A DNA stretch of 64,000 nucleotides, from assembly GCF_001613465.1 (NCBI RefSeq), contig NZ_BDCK01000024.1, positions 186,001 through 250,000 on the forward strand, read 5' to 3'. Shown here piece by piece: positions 1 to 10,720 of this stretch (its first letter is position 1; each line of letters starts with the position of its first letter). A program made the translations under genes and the position numbers. This DNA is from Nocardia niwae NBRC 108934 = DSM 45340. GTDB taxonomy: Bacteria; Actinomycetota; Actinomycetes; Mycobacteriales; Mycobacteriaceae. The notes beneath the pieces were generated by a model, which was not told where the DNA came from, made no database searches, and was given only the letters and a program-made list of their open reading frames with translations.

Positions 1-725
1 CCGATGGCGCGGCGGGCCGTCACGCCCTCGCGCAGGCCCCGCTCGATGAGGTCGCGCACCTCCTCCACCAGTCCGCCCTCGAACATCGCGGTGGTGCGCT
101 GCTCGATGCGCGCGTCCAGGGCCGCGGTCTCCCGGTCGACGCCGATGACGACGGTGCCCCAGCGCGGCTGTCCGATGGTCGGCGCGGAGGCGGCGAACGG
201 CCGTCCGGTGAGCTCCACGACCTCGAGGGCGCGCACCATGCGGCGGCCGTCGGTGGGCAGGATGGTGGACGCGGCCACCGGATCGGCCGCGCGCAGCGCC
301 GCGTGCACGGCGGCGACGCCGCCCTCGGCCAGCACCGCCTCCCAGCGCGCCCGGACCGCCGGATCGGTGGCCGGGAACTCCCACTGGTCCAGCAGCGCCT
401 GGACGTACATCATCGAGCCGCCCACGATGACGGGCACCCGGCCGCGCCGCATGATCGCGACGACGTCCGCGCTCGCCGCCGCCTGATAGGCGGCCACGGA
501 CGCGGTGTCGGTCACGTCGAGCACGTCGAGCTGATGGTGCGGAATGCCCCGGCGCTGCGCGACGGGCAGTTTCGCGGTGCCGATGTCCATGCCCCGATAC
601 AGCTGCATGGCATCGATGTTCACGATCTCGCCGCCGAGCCGTTCGGCCAGGTCGAGGGCGAGATCGGATTTGCCGGTGGCGGTGGGGCCGACCACGGCGA
701 TCGGGGTGATGCCGGAGTCCGTCAC
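1..725 (-). CDS. miaA: tRNA dimethylallyltransferase, 3' end outside window
   Basis: MiaA transfers a dimethylallyl group to N6 of A37 in tRNAs that read UNN codons. This product is then methylthiolated by MiaB, encoded just upstream on the same strand. The visible N-terminal 241 residues carry the P-loop GPTATGKS at residues 13-20. They also hold the substrate motifs NIDAMQLYRGMDIGTAK and GGSMMYVQAL, and the DGRRMVRALEV region. The GTG start overlaps the stop of the preceding gene as GTGA, so the two are probably co-translated. The gene runs off the left edge, so the C-terminus cannot be judged. Confidence 0.95.
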   Translation of the reverse strand, partial: MTDSGITPIAVVGPTATGKSDLALDLAERLGGEIVNIDAMQLYRGMDIGTAKLPVAQRRGIPHHQLDVLDVTDTASVAAYQAAASADVVAIMRRGRVPVIVGGSMMYVQALLDQWEFPATDPAVRARWEAVLAEGGVAAVHAALRAADPVAASTILPTDGRRMVRALEVVELTGRPFAASAPTIGQPRWGTVVIGVDRETAALDARIEQRTTAMFEGGLVEEVRDLIERGLREGVTARRAI

Positions 726-1486
726 GGCGCATCGTCTCCCGCGGGACGCCAGAGGCTCACGTGGTAGCCGACCCCGAACGGGGCGTCGCAGTATCGCGTC
801 TCGACCAGCGGGTCGGCGCGGAACAGTCCCGCCAGCACCTGGTAGGCGGCCCGTCCAGCGATGCCCAGCTCGCCGCACAGCCCGGGATCGAGCGCCCACA
901 GCGCGGCGCGATCGCCCGCGGTGAGGGCCTGGTCCAGGCGGTCCTGCACCGGACGGGCCCGTTCGTCGAGGTAGCCGGGCGCTTTGGTGGACAGCGTCGC
1001 CGCGCCGTCGGCAACGACGAGCACACCGCGTGGCGCGATGTCGCCGTCCAGAACGGCCCGCGTCTTCGCACCGGTCTCGCGGCAGTGCCCCGGCGTCGCG
1101 TCCGCGGGCACCACACGCGCCTCGGCGACCGCGCCCGGCGCGACCTGTCCCCGCAGCCACCCGCCGATCAGCACGGCCAACGGCAGGTCGGCGTCGACCC
1201 GCCCGGCTCCGGTGACCGCCGCGCCGGAAAGGCCGACCCGCACGTCGGCGCCGAATCCGCGGAACGTGCCGACGGTCTCCGGGCCGAATGTGCTCTCGTT
1301 CGCGCCGACGCCGATCACCGTCCAGTGGTCTGCCGCGGCCGCGACGGCGCGCACAGCGTCGAGCACGGCGGATCGCAGCACCGCGCGCGGGTCCGGATCG
1401 CCTGTTCCCGGCTCGTCCGCCACGCCGCCGCACAGCTCGGGGACCAGCACGGGTGGCGACGGAACGAGGGCGGCGACGGAGAACAC
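722..1486 (-). CDS. LigB-like (class III extradiol dioxygenase-type) protein, Rv2728c-like
   Basis: This 254-residue protein sits directly upstream of miaA, as Rv2728c does in M. tuberculosis. The N-terminus (VAALVPSPPVLVPELCGG) and the segment on hydrophobic strands with VIGVGAN resemble the fold annotated as class III extradiol ring-cleavage dioxygenase-like in this family. I see no complete metal ligand set that would prove catalysis, and the substrate is unknown. Its stop overlaps the miaA start by 4 bases, suggesting translational coupling. Assignment rests on synteny and family resemblance. Confidence 0.8.
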   Translation of the reverse strand: MFSVAALVPSPPVLVPELCGGVADEPGTGDPDPRAVLRSAVLDAVRAVAAAADHWTVIGVGANESTFGPETVGTFRGFGADVRVGLSGAAVTGAGRVDADLPLAVLIGGWLRGQVAPGAVAEARVVPADATPGHCRETGAKTRAVLDGDIAPRGVLVVADGAATLSTKAPGYLDERARPVQDRLDQALTAGDRAALWALDPGLCGELGIAGRAAYQVLAGLFRADPLVETRYCDAPFGVGYHVSLWRPAGDDAP

Positions 1487-1597
1487 GACGTAACCGTAGT
1501 CGTTGCCGGGACCACCGGTACCGCCCGGCTTCGAGTGTCTCTCCCGGAAATACCACCGGGATTGATAGTGTTCGAGGAGCTACAACCCAGGTCATCA

Positions 1598-1612
1598 GGG
1601 GTTGGAAACCCC
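1598..1612. promoter_or_regulatory. Small hairpin in the 5' region of the DUF349 gene
   Basis: A perfect 6-bp inverted repeat, GGGGTT-GGA-AACCCC, lies about 115 bases before the DUF349 start, in a 241-base gap between divergent genes. It could be part of a leader or an operator. No T-run follows it. Its role is unknown. Confidence 0.3.
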
Positions 1613-1727
1613 CGGGATTCCTCCTCGGGAAGGCATGGGTCGATGGTCACAAGGGCTCGGACCGGGTTGAATGGGATGAGCTAGGGCGTAACCAGGCAGC
1701 CGTGACGCGCGGCAGGGACGAGGAAAA

Positions 1728-3104
1728 ATGACCGACAGCAACGGAACCGCGAAAGCCGGCCCCGGCAAGATGCCCCGTTCTTCCGGTGCCCCGAAACCGG
1801 GCCGCTCGATTCAACCGCCCAAGCCGCACGCGGTCAAACCCGCCCCTGGCCCGGCCCAGCAGCATCCGCATCCCGTCGTCGTACCCACCGTCTCCGATCC
1901 GAGCCTGTGGGGCCGGGTCGACGAGGACGGCACCGCCTGGGTGAAAACCGCCGAGGGCGAACGCCAGGTCGGCTCGTGGCAGGCGGGTGACGCCGCGGAA
2001 GGGCTGGCGCACTTCGGCCGCCGATTCGACGATCTGGCCACCGAGGTCGCACTGCTGGAAGCCCGGTTGGCCGCGGGGGCCGACGCGCGCAAGACCAAGA
2101 CCGCCGCCATAGCGCTGGCCGAGTCGCTGCCCACCGCTGCCGTCATCGGCGACGTCGAGGGCCTCGCCCGGCGCTTGCAGGCCATCGCCGAGCATTCCGA
2201 AGAGGCCGCCGCCCACGCGAAGGAAGAGAAGGAACGCGCCCGGCACGAGCACACCGAACGCAAGGAGGCGCTGGCCGCCGAGGCGGAGAAGATCGCCGCC
2301 GAATCCACCCAGTGGAAGGCCGCAGGGGATCGGTTGCGCGAGATTCTCGACGAATGGAAGTCCATCCGCGGCGTGGACCGCAAGGTCGACGACGCGCTGT
2401 GGAAGCGCTACTCGAAAGCGCGCGAGGCGTTCAACCGCCGCCGCGGCGCGCACTTCGCCGAGCTGGATCGCGAGCGGGCCGCTGCGAAAGCGCGCAAGGA
2501 AGAGTTGTGCGTGCAGGCCGAGGAGCTGTCGGGCTCCACCGAGTGGGTGGCCACCGCGAGCGTCTTCCGCGATCTGCTCGCCGAGTGGAAGGCCGCGGGA
2601 CGCGCGCCGCGCGAGGCCGACGAGGCGCTGTGGCGGCGCTTCAAGAGCGCGCAGGACGTCTTCTTCGCTGCCCGCAACGCCGCCGTCTCCGAGCGCGACG
2701 CCGAGTTCGAACAGAACGCGGCCGCCAAGGAGGAACTGCTGAGCGCCTACGCCTTCATCGATCCGTCCGCCGATCTGGAAACGGCGCGCAGCGCGCTGCG
2801 CGAACTCCAGGAGAAGTGGGACGCCATCGGCAAGGTGCCGCGCGAGCGCATGCAGGAACTGGAAGGCAAGCTGCGCGCGATCGAGAAGCGCGTGCGCGAG
2901 GCCGTCGACGCGCAGTGGCGGCGCACCGACCCGGAGGCGATGGCGCGTGCCGCCCAATTCCGCGAGCGGGTGGCGCAGTTCGAGGAGCAGGCCGCGAAAG
3001 CACAGGCCGCGGGCAACGTCCGCGACGCCGAGAAGGCGCTGGAGCAGGCCAAGCAGTGGCGGGAGTGGGCCGAGGCCGCCGAAGGCGCCGTCAGCAACCG
3101 GTGA
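1728..3104 (+). CDS. DUF349 domain coiled-coil protein, Rv2731-like
   Basis: This 458-residue protein is Pro/Lys-rich at the N-terminus and then almost entirely helical. It has repeated DUF349 units recognisable as W-K-x(2)-G/R followed by R-E-x-D-x-x-L-W-x-R-F/Y near residues 195-225, 275-310 and 365-395. Long charged heptad stretches predict coiled coils. DUF349 proteins are found across actinobacteria and their biochemical role is not settled. The ATG is preceded by GAGG at suitable spacing. The gene is divergent from the Rv2728c-like gene, as in M. tuberculosis, and is followed at once by a strong hairpin terminator. Confidence 0.9.
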   Translation: MTDSNGTAKAGPGKMPRSSGAPKPGRSIQPPKPHAVKPAPGPAQQHPHPVVVPTVSDPSLWGRVDEDGTAWVKTAEGERQVGSWQAGDAAEGLAHFGRRFDDLATEVALLEARLAAGADARKTKTAAIALAESLPTAAVIGDVEGLARRLQAIAEHSEEAAAHAKEEKERARHEHTERKEALAAEAEKIAAESTQWKAAGDRLREILDEWKSIRGVDRKVDDALWKRYSKAREAFNRRRGAHFAELDRERAAAKARKEELCVQAEELSGSTEWVATASVFRDLLAEWKAAGRAPREADEALWRRFKSAQDVFFAARNAAVSERDAEFEQNAAAKEELLSAYAFIDPSADLETARSALRELQEKWDAIGKVPRERMQELEGKLRAIEKRVREAVDAQWRRTDPEAMARAAQFRERVAQFEEQAAKAQAAGNVRDAEKALEQAKQWREWAEAAEGAVSNR

Positions 3105-3107
3105 CCG

Positions 3108-3139
3108 TCGAAGCCCCGCCTGGCCGGGCGGGGCTTCGA
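3108..3139. terminator. Bidirectional hairpin terminator
   Basis: A perfect 13-bp stem (left arm TCGAAGCCCCGCC) with a 6-base loop lies between the stop of the DUF349 gene (3104) and the convergent stop of the next gene (3156). It has no T-run, which is common in high-GC actinobacteria. The position fits termination from both sides. Confidence 0.75.
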
Positions 3140-3155
3140 TCATCCGAGTTCCGGG

Positions 3156-3877
3156 TCAGGAATCGCCCATGAGGCGACGGCGGTCGCGTTCCTCTGCGGC
3201 CGCGGCGGCGTTGCGGCGCTGCTCCTCCGCGGCCAAGTGCAGCGCGGTGCGGCTCCACACCACGCGGATCCAATGGAAGGTGAGCACGACGGTCACGATC
3301 GCGCCCAGGATCAGCCCGATGCCGGGGCCCGCGCCGATGTAGTTGCCGACCCCGGGCGTCTGGCGATGCCAGATGGACAGCACGCCGAACACGCTCGCCA
3401 CGGCGCTGCCCGCGACCGCGATCCAGGCCAGCACCCAGCGGCGGGTCATCAGCGCCAGCATCGAGAACCCGATGCCGAAGACCACGAGGAACCAGACGAA
3501 GACGCGCGAGGGCAGCCCGATGTGCTCGGCCCGCGCGACGTCGGTGTTCAACAGCACGTCGAAGCCGCGTGCCGCGCCCGCGTGCGGCAGTACCAGGGAC
3601 GCCAGCAGCAGGAATACCGCGCCCGCCACGACCATGGCGCGGACGCCCGGATCGATCTCACCGGCGATCTTGCGCTCGACGGCGTCCAGATCGTCGCGGA
3701 ACTGTTCGAAATCGCCGGTGCTCTCGACCGAGCTCACTGAGTCCTCGTTTCGTTCGTCTCCTGCGGGGCCGGCGGGCTGGTGCCCCGGCTTCGCCGCGGA
3801 CGTTCGGCGTTCGTCGTCGCCGGACGCGGCGGCTTCGGCGCCGCGGGTGGCGTCGTCGTTGTCGTCCGGCGGCGTGG

Positions 3878-3881
<4 letters not shown>
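3156..3881 (-). CDS. Membrane protein, Rv2732c-like
   Basis: About 241 residues. The N-terminus is acidic and disordered (PPDDNDDATRGAEAAASGDD). It is followed by a soluble stretch (EQFRDDLDAVERKIAGEIDPGVRAM) and four hydrophobic segments, ending in a basic tail rich in RR and EER. It matches Rv2732c in position and layout, between miaB and the DUF349 gene. I chose the ATG that overlaps the miaB stop as ATGA (3878-3881) over a TTG three codons upstream. Function unknown. The coupling suggests co-expression with miaB. Confidence 0.85.
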
Positions 3882-5431
<1,550 letters not shown>

Positions 5432-5609
5432 TCGTCCAGGGTACGGGGCGGCCGACAGCGGCTTTCGCGGGCATCGGCGCAGGCTCCGGGCGGTCTTCGG
5501 CCGACAGCGGAGGAACCGGGAGGTTACACGCAAGTGTCGGATCGGCGCGGCGGGACGGTGTGTCGCGGAAAGCCGGGCAAATTTCCGATTTTTGCCTAAG
5601 GTCATGACC

Positions 5610-6419
5610 ATGACCGACGACGACGCCGCGCCCGCCACGACCGGGGACGCCTCTGCCGGGGCCGTCAGCGCCGCCACCAGCGCGCCTCCGATGATCTCGA
5701 TGCGCACAGTGGACAAACACTTCGGCGACCTGCACGTGCTCAAGGACATCAACCTCGAGGTTCCCAAAGGGCAGGTCGTCATCGTGCTGGGCCCCTCGGG
5801 CTCCGGGAAGTCGACGCTGTGCCGCACCATCAACCGGCTCGAGCCGATCGACTCCGGCGACATCGCCATCGACGGCGTCCCGCTGCCCGCCGAGGGCCGC
5901 GCGCTGGCCGCTCTGCGCGCCGACGTCGGCATGGTCTTCCAGTCCTTCAACCTTTTCGCGCACAAGACGATCGTCGAGAACGTCATGCTGGCGCCGGTCA
6001 AGGTCCGCAAGGTCAAGAAAGACGCCGCCCGCGCCCGCGCGATGGAACTGCTCGACCGGGTGGGCATCGCCGATCAGGCCGGCAAGTATCCGGCGCAGTT
6101 GTCCGGCGGCCAGCAGCAGCGCGTCGCCATCGCCAGAGCGCTGGCGATGAACCCGAAGGTGATGCTGTTCGACGAGCCGACCTCCGCGCTGGATCCGGAG
6201 ATGGTCAACGAGGTGCTCGAAGTGATGGTGTCGCTGGCCAAGGACGGGATGACGATGCTGGTCGTCACCCACGAGATGGGCTTCGCGCGCCGCGCGGGGA
6301 ATCGGGTGCTGTTCATGGCCGACGGCCAAGTGGTGGAGGACGCGGCGCCGGACGCCTTCTTCACCGCCCCGAAGTCCGAGCGTGCGAAGGACTTCCTGGG
6401 CAAGATCTTGAGCCACTGA
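5610..6419 (+). CDS. gluA: Glutamate ABC transporter ATP-binding protein
   Basis: ATPase subunit of a polar amino-acid importer. The protein has Walker A GPSGSGKST, the signature LSGGQQQRV, Walker B VMLFDEPTSALD and the switch VVTHEM, in the expected order and length (269 residues). ATG 5610 is preferred over ATG 5604 because AAGG at 5598 is then 8 bases away. The binding protein and two permeases follow in the same order as gluABCD of Corynebacterium, which also lies near recA-recX. The substrate is most likely glutamate, but this rests on family and synteny. Confidence 0.92.
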   Translation: MTDDDAAPATTGDASAGAVSAATSAPPMISMRTVDKHFGDLHVLKDINLEVPKGQVVIVLGPSGSGKSTLCRTINRLEPIDSGDIAIDGVPLPAEGRALAALRADVGMVFQSFNLFAHKTIVENVMLAPVKVRKVKKDAARARAMELLDRVGIADQAGKYPAQLSGGQQQRVAIARALAMNPKVMLFDEPTSALDPEMVNEVLEVMVSLAKDGMTMLVVTHEMGFARRAGNRVLFMADGQVVEDAAPDAFFTAPKSERAKDFLGKILSH

Positions 6420-6469
6420 CCTGCCGGACACAGCGGCCAGCACACCCACGGATAGGGAGAAGGAACTCG

Positions 6470-7306
6470 ATGAGGATCAATCGCGCTCTGCGCATCGGTG
6501 TCGGAGCGATCGCCCTGACGCTCGCCGCCGCGACCGCCACCGCGTGCGGCGGCGGCGACGACAAGTCCGCCCTGGACCACGCCAAGGACGGCAAGCTCAC
6601 CATCGGCATCAAATTCGACCAGCCGGGCCTGGGCTTGCGGAACAAGGACGGGTCCTACAGCGGCTTCGATGTCGAAGTGGCCAAGTACGTCGCCGGGAAA
6701 CTGGGTGTGCAGCCGAACGACATCACGTTCAAGGAGGCCCCGTCGCCGCAGCGTGAGACGTTGATCGAGAACGGACAGGTCGACTACATCGTCGCCACCT
6801 ACTCGATCAACGACAAGCGCAAGGAGAAGGTCGATTTCGCCGGGCCGTACTACGTCGCGGGGCAGTCGCTTCTGGTGCGCGCCGACAACACCGACATCAA
6901 CGGCCCGGAGACCCTGAAGGGCAAGAAGGTCTGCTCGGTGAAGGGCTCGACTCCGGCCCAGAACATCGAGAAGAACTTCCCCGACACCCAGTTGCAGACC
7001 AACGACACCTACTCGCTCTGCCTCGAGGGCCTGCGCGCCGGATCCTGGGACGCGGTGACGACCGACGACATCATCCTGGCCGGTTACGCCGCGCAGAGCA
7101 GCGGCGCGTTCAAAGTGGTCGGCAAGCCGTTCACCACGGAGAACTACGGCATCGGCTCGAAGAAGGGTGACAAGGAGCTGCGCGACAAGATCAACGACGC
7201 GATCGAGGCGATGATCGCCGACGGTTCCTGGAAGAAGGCGTTCGACTCGACTGTCGGCGCCTCGGGCTACCAGGCACCGCAGCCGCCGACGGTGAACCGG
7301 TACTGA
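6470..7306 (+). CDS. gluB: Glutamate-binding lipoprotein
   Basis: Extracellular solute-binding protein, family 3, of 278 residues. The signal peptide ends at the lipobox TATAC with Cys26, so the mature protein should be lipid-anchored. Typical SBP_bac_3 segments follow: KLTIGIKFDQPG, SGFDVEVAKYVA, QRETLIENGQVDYIVATYSI and YGIGSKKGDKELRDKIN. GGAGAAGG precedes the ATG. It should deliver glutamate to the GluC/GluD permease pair encoded downstream. Confidence 0.92.
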   Translation: MRINRALRIGVGAIALTLAAATATACGGGDDKSALDHAKDGKLTIGIKFDQPGLGLRNKDGSYSGFDVEVAKYVAGKLGVQPNDITFKEAPSPQRETLIENGQVDYIVATYSINDKRKEKVDFAGPYYVAGQSLLVRADNTDINGPETLKGKKVCSVKGSTPAQNIEKNFPDTQLQTNDTYSLCLEGLRAGSWDAVTTDDIILAGYAAQSSGAFKVVGKPFTTENYGIGSKKGDKELRDKINDAIEAMIADGSWKKAFDSTVGASGYQAPQPPTVNRY

Positions 7307-7409
7307 GCGTCCGCGCTCGTCCCCGCACGGGTGGCCCGTCCCCGACCGGCCGGGCCACCCGCCGCACCTCCCCTGACCATCGAGACCCGATCGGAGGAAC
7401 GCGTCCGCC

Positions 7410-8090
7410 GTGTTCGACCTGATCTCGAGGTACGACAGCCAAATCCTCGAAGCCTTCTGGGTAACCATCCAGCTGACCGTGCTGTCCGCGGTCGGCGCGC
7501 TGATTCTGGGCACCGTCGTCGCGGCGCTGCGCGTGTCTCCCGTGCCGGTCGCCCGCTGGGCCGGCACCGCCTACGTCACCGTCTTCCGCAACACCCCGCT
7601 CACACTGATCATCGTGTTCATGTCGCTGGGCCTCTACACGACGATGGGCTGGCGCCTCGCCGGTGAGGGGCCGGACTCGCTGGCGCAGAACAACTTCCGC
7701 TTCGCTGTCGTCGGCCTGAGCATTTACACCGCATCCTTCGTCTGCGAGTCGCTGCGCGCGGGCATCAACACCGTGCCGATGGGCCAGTCCGAGGCGGGCC
7801 GCTCGCTCGGCTTCGGCTTCCTGCAGAACCTGCGGCTGGTTGTGCTGCCGCAGGCCTTCCGCTCGGTGATCGCCCCGCTGGGCAGCGTGCTGATCGCACT
7901 GACCAAGAACTCCACCATCGCTTCGGCGATCGGCGTCGCCGAAGCGGCGACCCTGATGGCGGAGATGACCGAGACCGAGGCCGCGGTCCTGGCGATCGGC
8001 GCGATCTTCGCACTCGGCTTCGTCATCCTGACCCTGCCGACCGGCCTGTTCTTCGGCTGGCTGGCCAAGAAATACGAGGTGGCCCGATGA
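7410..8090 (+). CDS. gluC: Glutamate ABC transporter permease
   Basis: A 226-residue inner-membrane permease of the HisMQ family with about five hydrophobic segments. The coupling loop SLRAGINTVPMGQSEAGRSLG corresponds to the EAA motif that contacts the ATPase GluA. The GTG start follows GGAGG at 7393. Its stop overlaps the next start as ATGA, so GluC and GluD are probably made in equal amounts. Confidence 0.92.
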   Translation: MFDLISRYDSQILEAFWVTIQLTVLSAVGALILGTVVAALRVSPVPVARWAGTAYVTVFRNTPLTLIIVFMSLGLYTTMGWRLAGEGPDSLAQNNFRFAVVGLSIYTASFVCESLRAGINTVPMGQSEAGRSLGFGFLQNLRLVVLPQAFRSVIAPLGSVLIALTKNSTIASAIGVAEAATLMAEMTETEAAVLAIGAIFALGFVILTLPTGLFFGWLAKKYEVAR

Positions 8091-8989
8091 GCGCAGGCGC
8101 TTCGGTCCTGTTCGACGCGCCGGGTCCGAAGGCTCGGCTGCGCAACAACGTCTACTCGCTGCTGGTCGTGGTCACCGTGGCTGCGGCGGGCTGGCTGCTC
8201 TATCGCGGTTTCGCAGACAAAGGGCAGTTCACCGCCGAGAAATGGAAGCCGTTCCTGGATGCGGAGGTCTGGTCGACCTACCTGTTGCCCGGTCTGCGCG
8301 GCACGATTGTCGCCGCGCTGCTGTCCATCGTGTTCGCGCTGATCATCGGCATGGTCTTCGGCATCCTGCGGTTATCGGACCATCGCGTCGTGCGCTGGGT
8401 CGCCGGAACCGTCGTCGAAGTGGCGCGTGCCATCCCCGTGCTGATCTTGATGATCTTCCTGTTCGCGGTGTATTCCGAGTACGACGTGTTCCGGTCCGAG
8501 GACCTCGCGCTCGCCGCGGTGGTCACCGCGCTGACCGTTTACAACGGCTCGGTCATCGCGGAAATCGTGCGCGCGGGCATCCGCTCGCTGCCGAAAGGGC
8601 AGACCGAGGCGGCCGTCGCGCTGGGCATGCGCAAGAACCAGCTGATGCGATTGATCCTGCTGCCGCAGGCCGTCACGGCGATGCTGCCCGCACTGGTCTC
8701 GCAGATGGTGGTCGCGCTCAAGGACTCGGCGCTGGGCTACCAGATCACCTATGTCGAAATAGTGCGCTCCGGCCAGCAACTCGGCGCGGCCGAACAGAAC
8801 ACGATTCCGGCGCTGATCGTCATCGCGATCATCATGATCGCACTCAACAGCGCGCTGACGTGGGTGGCGACGAAGCTGGAGCAGCGGCTGCGGGCACGCA
8901 AGCGTGGAAAGGGCGGCGGCGCGGTCGTCGCCGCGGACTCGGTCATCACCGACGCGGCGCCCGGCGTCGACCTCGGCCGGAAACCCTGA
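8087..8989 (+). CDS. gluD: Glutamate ABC transporter permease
   Basis: A 300-residue HisMQ-type permease and partner of GluC. It has an extra N-terminal hydrophobic segment and an EAA loop (RAGIRSLPKGQTEAAVALG). The last 40 residues are a basic then Ala/Val-rich tail predicted to be cytoplasmic. It is the final gene of the importer operon. A perfect hairpin 80 bases downstream probably ends the transcript. Confidence 0.92.
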   Translation: MSAGASVLFDAPGPKARLRNNVYSLLVVVTVAAAGWLLYRGFADKGQFTAEKWKPFLDAEVWSTYLLPGLRGTIVAALLSIVFALIIGMVFGILRLSDHRVVRWVAGTVVEVARAIPVLILMIFLFAVYSEYDVFRSEDLALAAVVTALTVYNGSVIAEIVRAGIRSLPKGQTEAAVALGMRKNQLMRLILLPQAVTAMLPALVSQMVVALKDSALGYQITYVEIVRSGQQLGAAEQNTIPALIVIAIIMIALNSALTWVATKLEQRLRARKRGKGGGAVVAADSVITDAAPGVDLGRKP

Positions 8990-9068
8990 GAACCGCCTCG
9001 GAATCGTTGCCGCGCAGGCGAACTCGTTACCATGCAGCAATACCGCACGGCACGGTCCGGGGCGGCCG

Positions 9069-9099
9069 GAGTGTTGCGCTCGAGCTGAGCGCAACACTC
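9069..9099. terminator. Hairpin terminator after gluABCD
   Basis: A perfect 13-bp stem, GAGTGTTGCGCTC paired with GAGCGCAACACTC, has a 5-base loop and no T-run. It lies in the 210-base gap after gluD and separates the importer operon from the oxidase operon. Confidence 0.75.
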
Positions 9100-9199
9100 G
9101 TGCCCTCGGCGGTGTCCCGTCAATCTCGTAGGCATACGCCGATCCCCGGTATTCGAACCGGCGGGACGGTCATCAGTGCATACCTGCGGGAGTTGATCG

Positions 9200-10720
9200 A
9201 TGACCAGCCGTACCTCCGACCGTCTTTTCGACGAGTCCTTCTCCTTCCCTGGCGAACTGCGCCGCCCCGGGCACGCGGGCCCCGCGCGGGTCGCGGTGAT
9301 CGGCGCGGGAGCGAGCGGTCTGGCCGCCGCGTACGAGCTGCAACGCCATGGCTTGGACGTGACCGTCTATGAACGCACGGCGCGTCCCGGTGGGCGGGTG
9401 CGCACCTGGCGGTTCTGGGACGGCACCCACGGGGAGCTCGGCGCCATGCGGATCCCGGGCAACCATCACTGCACTTTGCACTACGTCGACGAGTTCGGCC
9501 TGGCTACAAGGCCTTTCGTCAACGCCAACCCGGATGCGTACTACCTGCTGCGGGGCCGCCGGGTGCGCAGGTCGCAGGTGGAACAGGTGCTGCCCGCCTA
9601 TCAGCTGCAGGAGAGCGAGTGCACCGACCCGCTGCTGGTGCTCGAGCGACTGTTGCGCGACGCCTGGCACGGCCTGGGCGACCATCGGCGCAAGGCACTG
9701 CTGGCCGGTGATGTAGCCGATCCGGAGCTGGACCGGCTCGCGGCGACCTCACTGTGGCAGTTCGCCCGGCAGCGCCTCTCGCCCGACGCCTGGGATCTGA
9801 TCGGGCATGCCAGCGGACTGCTGCACTACGAGCACGCCTCGCTGCTGGAGGTGCTCGTCGACTACTTCGGGTTGTTCAACGTCGACCAACTCGAGTTGGT
9901 CGACGGCACCGACGCGCTCATCCGCGGTTTCACCGACGCGCTGCGCCCCGGCAGCCTGCGGCTGGCCACTCGCATCACCGAACTGCACGTCACCGGCGAC
10001 AGCGTGCGACTCCGAGGCGAGCGGCACGGCGCCGCGTTCACCGACGAGGCCGAATTCGTGATCTGCGCGGTGCCCGCACCCGGTCTGGATCAGATCGACA
10101 TCTCCCCCGCGCTGCCCGCACCGCAGCGACAGGCGATCCGCGGCATCAGTTACGCCAGCAGCACCAAGACCCTCGTCCACGTCCGAGAGCGGCACTGGGA
10201 ACACGTCGACGGGATCTTCGGGGGCGGCAGCTTCACCGATCTGCCGATCCAGCAGGTGTGGTACCCGTCGGACAACGCCCGGCTCGCGTCCGAGGCGACC
10301 CGCTGGACCGCCTCGGACCCGGAACGCTCGCACGCTCCGGCCGTGCTCACCGCCGCCTATCTGTGGGAGAACAACGCCCGGCGGTTCGCGGCGCTGCCCG
10401 AGAGCGACCGCACCAGAATCGTGCTCACCTCGCTCGAGCAACTGCACCCCGGCCTGACCGCCACCGTCGACGACGTCGTGCACTGGACCTGGGATGAACA
10501 GGTGGGTATCGGCGGCGGCGCGTTCGCCTACCTGGCACCGGGACAGCACGCACGCTACCTCGCGGAAATCGGCGCCCCGCATCCGCATCCGGCGCCGCGG
10601 GTGTTCTTCGCCGGCGAGCATCTCTCGGTCGCGCACGCCTGGATCCAAGGCGCGCTGCAATCGGCGCTGGAGTCGGTGCGGCACCTGCTGGATCAGGTGA
10701 GCGTGCCGCGTGCGGCTTGA
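9200..10720 (+). CDS. Flavin amine/L-amino-acid oxidase family protein
   Basis: A 506-residue FAD enzyme. The dinucleotide-binding motif VIGAGASGLAAAYEL is at residues 32-46, followed by VYERTARPGGRVRT. The GELGAMRIP segment resembles the substrate-site motif of L-amino-acid oxidases and tryptophan 2-monooxygenase. The C-terminal FAD motif is VFFAGEHLSVAHAWIQGAL. It should oxidise an amine or amino acid to the imine, with release of hydrogen peroxide. The substrate is not fixed by sequence. The ATG has CGGGAG upstream. Its end overlaps the EamA gene by 11 bases. Confidence 0.85.
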   Translation: MTSRTSDRLFDESFSFPGELRRPGHAGPARVAVIGAGASGLAAAYELQRHGLDVTVYERTARPGGRVRTWRFWDGTHGELGAMRIPGNHHCTLHYVDEFGLATRPFVNANPDAYYLLRGRRVRRSQVEQVLPAYQLQESECTDPLLVLERLLRDAWHGLGDHRRKALLAGDVADPELDRLAATSLWQFARQRLSPDAWDLIGHASGLLHYEHASLLEVLVDYFGLFNVDQLELVDGTDALIRGFTDALRPGSLRLATRITELHVTGDSVRLRGERHGAAFTDEAEFVICAVPAPGLDQIDISPALPAPQRQAIRGISYASSTKTLVHVRERHWEHVDGIFGGGSFTDLPIQQVWYPSDNARLASEATRWTASDPERSHAPAVLTAAYLWENNARRFAALPESDRTRIVLTSLEQLHPGLTATVDDVVHWTWDEQVGIGGGAFAYLAPGQHARYLAEIGAPHPHPAPRVFFAGEHLSVAHAWIQGALQSALESVRHLLDQVSVPRAA